Shown: piece after piece, positions 29,011 to 38,131 of the stretch | Numbering within the stretch: position 1 is the stretch's first letter | Layout: every line of letters starts with the position of its first letter | NCBI GenBank assembly: GCA_023333565.1 | Contig: JAJKFH010000686.1 | Location: forward strand, 100,661-164,660 | From: Puffinus mauretanicus | Lineage: Eukaryota > Chordata > Aves > Procellariiformes > Procellariidae | DNA length: 64,000 bases | Direction of reading: 5' to 3' | Notes under the pieces: model-generated | Told to the model about the DNA's origin: nothing | Seen by the model: the letters and a program-made list of their open reading frames with translations, nothing else | Databases searched by the model: none | Program-made: the position numbers and the translations under genes

Positions 29011-31290
29011 AGGAGTCACAAAACTTGAGCAGAAAGCAAGTCCCAGGGATTTCACTGAGAACACTGGCAAACTGCTGTTGGCAAATCTTTCTCCTCCCAG
29101 CTAAAGCTGCTGCCCACGGGGTGGCCCTGGGGTTAGGTTTGACCAGATGAAGACGACAGCTCCTGCCACCATCGCTTGCCGTGGCAGTGCTGCATGGGGT
29201 TCACACAGCAAGGGTCGTGGGTGCTGATGCAGGTGTGGGACACAAGGATGCAGCACATCACAGCTGCCTGCTCAGTGCTTTTCTTCCCAGCCTGGGACTG
29301 CAGCCACAGAAGAGCAGCAGTAAAAGAAGATTAAGGCTAAGTTCTCCATAGTCATGAAGTTCCGTGTGTAACTCATGCCCCGTACATGTCTGTGGGATAA
29401 GGTGGGCTGTGATACTGTGTGGCGGGGACAGCCTTGTGCCTTGTTGTACACCCTCCCTCACGGCGTGTGGGGCCCTGTGGGGAAGGAGGCTCCGAGGTCC
29501 TCACTGCGTGATCCATCACAAACTTACACCTGCACCATGAGCAGGGTGTAGTGTTGGACAGTCCCCAGGTTTACAGCAACAACAAAGCAGAGGGCTCACC
29601 ACAGGGCGAGGGCGAGCGACAGCCCCATGCACAACAGCTCAGCGCCAGGGAACTGCAATGGTGGGGGGGACTGGCCAGGAAAGTCCCAATTCCTGGGAGC
29701 ACCCCATCTCCTCTGCCATCAATCAACTGCGGCAGCAAAGCCCAGGAAACCACTTAATAATCCCAAATAATCCCACAGGAAAATTTACAACAGCAATCAT
29801 GTAATTTATCTGATAGAAGCTCCTGAGGGCAGGGGAATTTCCTCAAATAACCACATCCAAGGAAATCTCCGTCCTTGAACGGGGCATTTCCAGACGAAGC
29901 CTGCCTTAGAGACTCCCTAGACCAAGGCTGAGGAAACACCAGTCCGTGGGATTCCTGGGGTCCCCTGCATAGGCTGGAGGTCAACTGCTCCTGCTGCAGC
30001 CTGGCAGCAGGCAGCGCGGGCAGGATAACCCTGCAGGCAGCAAGCAAAGCCAGGGCCGAGAGGCATCTGGGCTGGGGCGTCTCTGCATTGCACGCATGGT
30101 TTGGCCACTGCTTCAGCTGCCCACGGAGGAGCCCGCCACCTCCTTGCTGTCAGCTGCAGCAAAGGGTGCCTGAAGTACAGGAGTTTCAACAAGGGTCAGC
30201 CCAGGGTGACTCCTGGAGTCAGGGGGTCCTGCGGTGCCCTCAGGCCTGAGCAGAGGCATCCAAGCATCTCACCTGGGTTCAGAGCCGCTCTTCAGACCTC
30301 GCACTGGAAAGTCAGCCTGCTTTAACCCAACCTGCCACACCAGTCCTTAAGATGCTGAATTCTGCCTTGATGCTAACACTGGTTAATTACTCATGCATGC
30401 TTACAGGCTGCGCAGGGTCTTTAAAAGTCTGTTCCTTCCCCCTCCAGCTGCCTGCAGGCTCTGTATTTCACAGGGGCATAGGTGTGCTTCAACAGCCGGG
30501 AAGGGAAGGACGTGTGCTGCTGCATCAGAGTAACTCCCTCTCCTTCCTGCTGTGCCAGATCCGGCTGGGACCTGACCACGGCTGCAGCCGGCAGGAAGGG
30601 GGTTCCCTGCCCGCTTGCCCTGCACGCAGCTGGCAGCTTGCCGCGGCAGCTCCAGCCCCTTTCTGGTTTGCTGCCTCACCAGAGGCACTCAGCTGTTGAG
30701 CTCTGCTTCTCACCTGCTTTGCAGCATGGCAGGGGCTGGGCTGACACCCCCATCCACAGCAGGACCTGGTGGCTGGACCTCCATGTCCCCCTTGCTCAGG
30801 TTGCTTGGGTGTCACTGCCCACCATCAAGTACTCCCAAGCAAAATCCTCCCAAAAGACCTTTGTAAACATAACTGATGCTTTTACCGCCAGTGTGACTCT
30901 ACAGCCTCCATCTCCGCTTCTTGGCTCCTGTCTCTGACATGGCCTGCTCCCCAGCTGCTGAAAAGGACCAGTGGCTGCAGCCGATGGACTTGTCCACAGG
31001 GAGGGCCACCAGCACAAGCAGCAAGTACGCATCTGCTCTGGGGATGTAACAGCATTGGCAATGAGGGCTGGTCAATCTTCCTGGTCAAGCCTCGCTGGGT
31101 GGTGGGTCCCGGGCAGTTCTCCCTGCGCCTTGCACTGGGCCATGGTCCCGTGTCACCCCCTGCCTCCGGTGCCAGAGCACAACTTTGGAGCACCCTTCCC
31201 ACAGCTCCAGCCTTCGGATGCTCAGCGTTAGAGAATATCCCCTTCTAGGGCGTGAGATGGTTGATGCAGGCAGACATGGGTTTAGCCAAA
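29011..31290. other. Spacer without recognised gene
   Basis: Sequence with A clearly above T on the plus strand (hand counts of 60-base lines, e.g. 19 A to 3 T at 29581 and 16 A to 3 T at 30001). Many short overlapping open frames, none with a recognisable domain. The skew would fit leftward transcription from the CpG island at 37 kb. Confidence 0.5.
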
Positions 31291-31460
31291 GCATTTCCCA
31301 AAGCAATTGATCTTTGCTTCAGGCAGCACAAATCTTTGCAAAATCAAAATCACTTTTATGACATTCCTGAATCAGCTTAAGGGTGTTTGTTCTAGGGGAG
31401 AGACAGATACCTTAAGTTTTGCTCTAAAAGATGTGATTTTATATGACCTCTGGCAATTGC
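31290..31460. promoter_or_regulatory. AT-rich patch, candidate conserved element
   Basis: An AT-rich stretch (GCAAAATCAAAATCACTTTT and neighbours) flanked by GC-richer DNA. No coding or repeat signature. Confidence 0.25.
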
Positions 31461-32005
31461 TCCTCAAACCCTGCTCCAAACCCCGGGCCAGAGACCAAGT
31501 GGGTCTCCAGCCCCCTCGAGATGGTTCTGCACGGTATCTGGTTCACAGACACAGGGCTCACGTACTGGAGTACATGTACAAACCCCATGGCTCGCATTAA
31601 GCCTTCCATCAATGTCTGAACCGTTGGAGGTAGAAGAAGAGCAGAGGCTGAGCAGCCCAACAGCCCCGTCAAATCAAACTCCAGACTGAAGTGACAGATT
31701 GGCAGTCTCTGGTCACACTTATGGCGTGTATGGGGAGAGGATGCTTGAGGATGCTCAAGCTGTCCTGACTGCCAGGTGCAGCACACCAGGGCTGGCCATG
31801 ACCCCTCACTATGGCCAGAACATGGTCTGTTCACACCAATGACTCCAGCGCAATAACCCCGGTGGTTTTGCCCAGGTGTGTAACAGCATGAGCAATCATC
31901 TGTCTTGAAATTTGCTTCTAGAGAAAAAGGATGCAGTAAAACCAGAACTGTACACTGATGTGCATCTGACAGGGGTTTACGTATCTCAGAGTCTAAGGTC
32001 CAGAC

Positions 32006-33049
32006 TTGGAAACAATCACCTTGTGCATCCACTATAAAAACTGCAGGACAGCTTCTGGACATCTTCTAGACAAAGATCTGCTTTACTTTACGAATGGATC
32101 ATCAAAGAGGGATGGGAGAACTGAGGCTCCTGGTCCTCAGTTCCTGCTGACCTCCATCCGGAGAGCCTGGATGGAGGTTGGACAGAGCAACTTGGTGGTG
32201 ATGAAAGCCGAGCTTCCCCTCCAGCCTGGACCTGGTGCTGTGTGGCCAAGCCCTTGGCATGGGACGATGCACAATAGAAAGGAGCTGAGAGATCCTTCAC
32301 TCACCTTATGCTTGGACGAATGTCCACGACAGCCTGGGAAGACTAGTCTGTGCGTAAAAGCTCCCAGCAAAGCCACAGATAACCATCAGAGACACACCAA
32401 TCTCCCCAGAACCAGGCAAGTGAAGGACCCCTCTGAGATGTGCAAATGTACAGATGGCCACAACAAGCAAAGGGCTGCTACAGAAGCAGTTGAGACTAAT
32501 TTACTGAGGTGGACGAATCCCTGCGTCCCTGTACCCAAAAAAACCCCATGGCTAACAGCAGTTAATTGCTCCTTTAACAATTTCTTCAGACTGCTTGCAA
32601 AACCTGTGGAGTGGCTGCTCTGTTCCTGGGTGAGGGTTGCCACCATGGAGAAAAGTCTTTATCTCCCTGGGCTTGTGTTGCAGGATGGCACATCAGCTAG
32701 AGGGAAACCACACTCACTCTGTCTGCCCCTGCCCGTGAGATGGGCAGAAACCCCAGCACCCTGGGCTCAGCAGCACCCAGGCAGGCACATTTCTTGCAGG
32801 CAGCACCAGAGCATCCCTCTCTGCAAGAGGACAAGTTTAGCCTGGAAACACTTGGCACTTCTTCAGCCTCAGCAGACTCCTTCCTTCCCGCTGCCGAAGC
32901 GGTCCCTGCGGCAGCCAGTGCCTGTTCCTGTGGCGGCAACACGCCCAGCGCGGTGCGCGTGGCTGCCCGAGGGCTGCACAAACCTGCGGTGTGCTGGCCT
33001 GGGCACACACCGGCCCAGCGAACGCGCTGCTGCACGGAGTTGTGCCTAG
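32006..33049 (+). other. Long open frame of 347 codons, probably non-coding or a decayed element remnant
   Basis: The longest stop-free frame in the window from an ATG. It is mostly low-information sequence (P, R, S, T rich) with no signal peptide, membrane segment or domain. Near its start a short stretch, LLYFTNGSSKRDG, resembles the first acidic block of retroelement RNase H domains, and KAEL follows 39 residues later, about the spacing of the second acidic block in retroviral enzymes. The first catalytic Asp is Asn here, and nothing after matches. It may be a relic of an endogenous retrovirus pol gene or coincidence. I do not call it a gene. Confidence 0.2.
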
Positions 33050-33669
33050 GTAATCTGTACTGCCACTGAATATTAAGCAGGTATTGGAAATCACTGGAGC
33101 TCCTGTCCGGGAGAAGCAGCACAGTTGGTACTAGACTGCAGGCATGGCACGCCACTGCGCTGCTGCTCAGCCCGGTCACTCCTGGCTGGGGAGGCTGCAC
33201 CTTCTGCTGCAAAATCTGCGTCTTGGATAAATGAGTGACATTTGCAAGAGTGGCATGCGACGTTGGAGGTCTCTGTCCCTGGTGGCAAGCTCAGACCTCG
33301 CTGCTCTTCACACACAGGCGCAGAGCTGCACGCAGTGGCCTGCAGGTGGTCATGCGGCCGTGGGTGCTGGTGTGCAGCAGCTGCTAGAGCAAAGTCACTG
33401 CCCCAGTTGCACAGGGGACATGATTCAGGTCACAACCACCAACCTTGGGACACAGTCCAGGAGCCTGTGCCCCACTCCCTGCAGACCTCGGGAATCCTCA
33501 GGACCTCTCTGTAAGCACTAGCACACCCTGGGTAGCACCAGGCCCCAAACGATGCTTCTTCTCCCACTTCAGGGACACTGGCCAGGAGAAAGGCACAGGC
33601 ACCGAAAGAGACCATGTCCCGGCAGGAGAGTCGGCTGCAGATCAGCCTCTGCCTTTCCCACTGATGTTC

Positions 33670-33835
33670 TGTGAAAGCCAACAAAGCGTATTATTTTTTT
33701 AATTTTCTCATGGCTTTCTTTTGCATTTCTCTCTGTTGCCTAGCTGAGATGCTGTGAGTAACCACCTTCATTTGCATTTTGCTTTTCCTGATTCCAGTTA
33801 ACCTTGGTTTCAAGGTAAGTACGTAACAGTAACAC
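33670..33835. promoter_or_regulatory. AT-rich island with octamer motif
   Basis: AT-rich patch with TTATTTTTTTAATTTTC and an octamer ATTTGCAT at 33770-33777, plus a second near-octamer about 50 bases upstream. No coding signature. Candidate POU-factor element. Confidence 0.35.
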
Positions 33836-34107
33836 GCTTCTCCTTCAGGGTGGGGCACACCTGTAAATCAGGGCCACGGTGGATGTTCATGCATGTGATG
33901 GACAGCACAGTAGCCTCCACCCAGCACATCGTAGGTGACGATGCAGGTAATGATGGCCCCTCCATGCAGCCCGGTGCAGAGCTGGCCATGCTCTTCGGGA
34001 GGAAGCAGGTCCCCCAGGGGCAGTGAGGTATGGGGGTGTCCTGAGCCCAGAGGAGTTTTCCCAGGGAGACTGTCACAATCCCCCTTTATAGAGGCCAAAA
34101 CTTTACT

Positions 34108-34127
34108 ATTGTTGTTGTTGTTGTTAT
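34108..34127 (+). repeat. GTT microsatellite
   Basis: Five perfect GTT units at 34111-34125 with short flanking T/A. May be length-polymorphic. Confidence 0.8.
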
Positions 34128-34584
34128 TTCAAATCAGATCAGAAGGCGGTGATCCCAAAGACTGTGCACAACGATGGCTGCTGGCAGCAAGATTGTGCTC
34201 CAGGTGATGCCTGACCCCAGCTCTGTTCAGCTGAGCATCCTGCACCCAGGAGGATTTGGGAATAGCCAAGCTCAGGACTTAATCCTGCTTTCCAGAGAGG
34301 CTGAGGGGAATTCCAGTGCTGGTGTCAAAGGGTGCTGGGGCCACTCAACAATAAAGCTCACGCTGGCCTTGTGAGGGGACCAGGTGGGAATGGTCCCAGT
34401 TTGGGTGCACCACTCAGTCTTGTTTGGGTGTTGCTAGCACAGTGAAATACTGACACTGGGACAGTTCTCTATATCACCTTGTTCAAAACACAGCAGTCCC
34501 ACTCCGTAAATAATAAAACAGACATAGCCTGGATTAAGACTGGATTGGTAGATGAGTTTCCATTACAAAATCATACATTCTGTC

Positions 34585-34985
34585 TTTACTGTGTCCAGTT
34601 TTGGGGCCCACAAAATTGAGAAGGCAGAGAGCCATCAGCGACGGATGATCAGGATGGGCACAGGGCCCTTGAATACAGGTGGAGGAGCTGGGCCAGTTCT
34701 TTCTGGTGAAGAGATACCTAGGAGCTGATCTAACAGCAGTCTACAAGTACTGGAAGGGCAGTTACAAGGATGATGGAGTCAAATCCTTCTTGGCAGTGCC
34801 TGGTGATGCACTCAGGAGCAATAACCACAAAGTAAGTCCTGAAAGGTACAGGTGGGATGTTAGGAAAACCCTTTCCTCGGGAGGATGGCGCAGGCTTGGC
34901 ACAGGTCACCAGAAAGGTGGGGAAATCTCTGGCCATGGAAGGTGTTAAGGCTCAGGTAGGCAGAGCCATGGCTGATCTCATCTCA
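34585..34985 (+). mobile_element. CR1 LINE fragment, moderately decayed
   Basis: The plus strand follows the CR1 ORF2 C-terminal region: GTGTCCAGTTTTGGGGCCC, then a frame with EELGQFFLVKRYLGADLTAV and YWKGSYKDDG, matching the [18 protein letters not shown] and YLKGGCKEDG pattern, and GGTGGGATGTTAGGAAAACC. It is more diverged than the copies at 1-294 and 55.2 kb. The tail near 34985 adjoins an oppositely oriented CR1 end. Confidence 0.85.
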
Positions 34986-35004
34986 TGTTGGTCACCAATG
35001 TGGT

Positions 35005-35055
35005 GCTGGGAAGGGACCTCTGGAAATCTCTAACACAACCTCCTGCGGCCCCTTC
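35005..35055 (-). mobile_element. Short antisense CR1 3' end
   Basis: GGGAAGGGACCTCTGGAAAT and then CTAACACAACCTCCTGC match the reversed CR1 3' UTR (pattern GGACCTCTGGAGATCATCTAGTCC). It abuts the plus-oriented CR1 fragment, giving a head-to-head 3' pair. Confidence 0.6.
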
Positions 35056-35059
35056 CCAC

Positions 35060-35345
35060 CAACACTTCTGCAAGTCTATAATGAAGGTGTTAAAGTATCT
35101 TCCCAAATGATATTTGCCAGATGAATTCTTATCCGGGAAGGGATTTATGTGTGTCTTGCTTTACCATTTCCTAACAACTGGCCCGCCTATTTTGCATGTA
35201 CAGCAATGAGTCACTTAACCACCCTTAGGCATTCTTTTGAGACCAACTGATCAAAAAGTGGTTAATCTGAAAATAAGCTGCTTTGGTTTTCTGATCATAA
35301 AGTGCCAACTAATTCCACCTTTACAGGCATTTTTCATACAGAGGC
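35060..35345. promoter_or_regulatory. AT-rich island, candidate conserved element
   Basis: About 285 bases of AT-rich DNA with CTGATCA twice (near 35248 and 35292), GGTTAATCTG (bicoid-type), and TTTTGCATG. Coding signature absent. The cluster of factor-like words between a repeat pair and GC-rich DNA suggests a regulatory element. Confidence 0.35.
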
Positions 35346-36480
35346 CAAGGTGCTGCTCTGGAGACAGAGGAAGGATGGTGTTGGTTGGCCAAAGGTTGAC
35401 CAGTGCAGGATGAAAACAAAAAGATCAGGTACAGGCATGGCTGGTGGCTAGAGAACGAGTTGGCAGGACTAGGAAAAGGGGAAGGCACTGGAGAGGAATA
35501 CTTCACATGTGTTGACCTTCTATAAGCAGAAAAAGAATCTGAACCTGGACAGGAGGGACAGGAGAGACAAAACATACATGCGAGATTTCAGCAGTGTCCA
35601 CCAGTGCCAGCCATGGGCAAGGAGCCAGGCTGAGTGAGGAAAAAGTGCAAAGGGTGAAGATGTGGGTTGGAGAAGTGAGAAAGGATAAAGGGGAATGCTG
35701 CAGAGAAGGCAGTCCTGCCTCACTGGGAGGAGCACAGTGGTATACTGGTCTGTGCAGGGGACCTGGAGGAGGCATGGAACAGAGTGGGTGCAGCTCCACG
35801 ATAGATGTGTCCCTTGTGTTTGTTCAAGATGCGTCCTCTGTGTTTCTGTCACTACACGTGCAGTGACAGGTACCTCCACAGCACACCAGCACTGCCCAGT
35901 GGTGCTGCCTGCTCTCTGCCCAGGAGCCCTCCAGGACCAGCGGAAGAGCTGCATAGCCAAGAGGACAGCATCTGGCGAAAGCCAGGAGGCGTAAAGGGAA
36001 TGTGCCAGCCAGACAGCACAGGACATCAGCGCCAGCTGGTGCTGAACAAGCCAGGACTTCAGAGGGTGCAGTGCAGGGTTGTGACATGATCCTCCTGGGG
36101 CCCAGCAAGCAGGACAGCTGCACGACTGCACTGCACTCGGTTAATCAGCCCTGAGTCTCAGCAGAGCTAATTAGCTCTAGCAGAGTTTCCTTCTGGTGCC
36201 GGAGCTAACTTGCTCAGAGCATCTCTGCATCAGCTGGGAGGATGGAGTGACTCCACACTGCCAGCCCTGGTCCCCTTCCCAGGCAGGCAAGCAGCTCACG
36301 CCTTCTCAGGCAGAAAAGGCCAGCGCTGCTGGCCACCAAGGCAAGGGTGCTGCTGGTCTGGCTGCCGGGGTGCTGAGCTGGAGTAGGGACCGTGGATGCT
36401 GCGTGAAGCCCCCAAGCACTGTGTGACCAGGAACAGGCACCCCGAGGAGATGTGGTTGTGAGGAATTCCAACAGAAAACC
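35346..36480. other. Spacer upstream of the CpG island
   Basis: A over T on the plus strand (23 A to 10 T in the line at 35641). No coding exon on either strand that I can support. If the island is bidirectional, this is transcribed leftward. Confidence 0.45.
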
Positions 36481-36940
36481 CACCTCGGCAGGCTTGTCTC
36501 CTCGTTAGCCAGTGCCGGACCCGGGCCTCGCCAGGTTGCTCCCTGCCGAGGTTCGCCCCGGACAGGCGGCTTACACAGCCCATGTCCCCCGTCCGTCCCC
36601 AGTGGGTCTCCTGGAGCACCCCTCCGGGGAGCGGCATTCCCTCTCCGCAGGCCGGCGGCCTCCCGAAGCTGCCCCCACGCTTTCCCGGCTCTTTCTAAGC
36701 GGGGCCGCCCCCGGGCGCCTTCGCACTTCTCGAGGCCTCAGGCGGCCCTGGGCGCCAGCGCCTAAGCGGAGCGGGGCGCAGGGCCGGGGACACGCACAGC
36801 CCCTCCAGCCGGCCCCGCTCAGCCCCGCGCAGGGCGGCGGGGCGGGCGGCGACCGCTGCAGCCCCAGCTGGGCCGGGGCCCGGGGCGGGCCCGGCGGGCC
36901 GGGTCACATCCGGGGAACGAGCGGCGGGCGCGGACGTGGA

Positions 36941-37000
36941 GGGCGCGGGCGGGGCGGCGGCGGCGGCGGGGGGCGGGGGGCGGCGCGCGGGGGCGGCGGC
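36941..37000 (+). other. G-rich tract with G-quadruplex potential, upstream of the core promoter
   Basis: Successive runs of three or more G (GGCGGGGGGCGGGGGGCGG type) on the plus strand. Fits the G-quadruplex pattern. Common in CpG-island promoters. Confidence 0.6.
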
Positions 37001-37263
37001 GCGGCCAATCGCCGCCGCGCTCTCATCGGTGCAAACAGGAGCACAATGGAGCGAGCGGCGGGCGCGCTGCAGCCAAGCTTGGCGCGGGCGCCGCGCGGCT
37101 GACGGGCCGGCCTGCCAATGGGCGCCGGCGCGCGGCGGCGGGGAGCCAATGGGCGCGGGGCGGGGGCGTGCCCGGGCGAGGTTAGGGTGTCCTTGCAGGG
37201 TGCTGGGCTAAACTTCACCAAATAATAGCTGTTTGTATTTGGGCGGCCGAGGAGCCATTTTAG

Positions 37264-37270
37264 GTAAGTT
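37264..37270 (+). other. Splice donor ending a probable non-coding first exon
   Basis: TTTTAG followed by GTAAGTT is a near-perfect vertebrate 5' splice site, placed about 115 bases after the second paired CCAAT box. The sequence before it has stops in frames and no recognisable protein, so the exon is probably 5' UTR only. The transcript would run rightward. Confidence 0.55.
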
Positions 37271-37303
37271 CTGCCCCGAACTTTTGGGTTCGCCCGCCCG
37301 GCG

Positions 37304-37355
37304 CGGCGGGGGGGGGCGGCGGGGCGGGGGGCGGCGGCGGGGCCGCGCCGGGGCG
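37304..37355 (+). other. G-rich tract just inside the first intron
   Basis: Dense G runs (eight Gs in a row near 37309-37316, then GGGGCGGGGGGCGGCGGCGGGG) begin about 40 bases after the donor on the non-template strand. This is a typical place for G-quadruplex and R-loop formation near a promoter. Confidence 0.6.
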
Positions 37356-38098
37356 GCGCTATGAATGAACTCGGCGGCGGCGGCGCGGGCCGCGGGGCGG
37401 GCGGGCGGGCGGCGGGGCCGGGGCGGCCGCCGGCCCTGTCATGGCTCCGGCCGCGGGGACGGGCCGGCCGCGGGGGAGGGGCGGCGGCGCCCCCGCGCGT
37501 TCCTCCCCGCGGCCCTCCCCCGCCCTCCGGGGCGCAGGGCGCCGCGGCCCCTCTCGCCGGCCCTACTTGCCGCTCGCCCCCGGCCCGCCGGGCGCGGGGG
37601 AGGCCGGGCCTAGCTTGCGCCGGGCCGGCAGCTCGGGGCCCGGCGCCCCCCGCAGCCGCGGCGGCCCCGGGGCGTGCGGGGGGCCGGGGGCGGAGGCGGG
37701 GCGGGCTCCCCCCGGCGCTGCGCGGAGGCTCCTCCCGGCTGGGAAGGGGGGAGCGAGGCCCCGGGCCCCGCACCCAGCTGCGCGACCGCAGCGGCGGGTG
37801 GAATGCGGGGTGCCGGGAGCCTGCCCGCGGGGCGCAGCTTTCCGCCGTCATTCCGGCCGCAGTGCTCCAGAAAATCGATAATTAAGTCTTTAAACTTCGC
37901 GGGTGGGGGAGAAGCGGGTCCCTTTGCAGGCTGGAGGCCCCGGGGCACGGGTTTCCTGCTGCCCGGCCCCAGCCGAGCAAGGGCACCCGGGGCGATGAGA
38001 AGGGGGGATTCGGTTAAAGGGCCGTTCCCGCCGCTCCGGGCGACGGCTCGTCCCTGTCGTCGGCGGATCCGGCCCGCTGTGCGCGGAGCAGACGCGGA

Positions 38099-38131
38099 TC
38101 TGTTGTGACATTGCAGCCATGTCACAACAGA
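38099..38131. other. Perfect inverted repeat, 13-bp arms, 7-nt loop
   Basis: TCTGTTGTGACAT at 38099-38111 and its exact reverse complement ATGTCACAACAGA at 38119-38131 flank TGCAGCC. Each arm holds TGACA/TGTCA, the core of MEIS/TGIF-type homeodomain sites, so it may be a double binding site. In RNA it would form a stable hairpin. It lies at the 3' edge of the CpG island. Confidence 0.6.

Larger units (their letters stand above)
36480..38130. promoter_or_regulatory. Strong CpG-island promoter
   Basis: About 1.6 kb of very GC- and CpG-dense DNA. Core features sit between 37000 and 37265: CCAAT boxes at 37005-37009, 37115-37119 and 37146-37150 (the last two 31 bases apart, the usual spacing of paired NF-Y sites), a GC box GGGGCGGGGG at 37157-37166, no TATA box, a YY1-like word on the minus strand (AAAATGGCTCC, about 37251-37261) and a splice donor at 37264. 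Transcription start is inferred at roughly 37180-37230. Long open frames through the island (over 300 codons on the minus strand) are a composition artefact. The gene is not identified. Confidence 0.85.

Noticed and set aside
37046..37102. 18-codon ATG frame with a fair start context, as an upstream ORF
   Set aside because: It lies upstream of the paired CCAAT boxes and so most likely upstream of transcription start.
36904..37851. 315-codon minus-strand frame and 174/196-codon plus-strand frames in the CpG island
   Set aside because: Stop codons are rare in very GC-rich DNA. The peptides are runs of P, A, R and G without a domain, and frames on both strands overlap fully.
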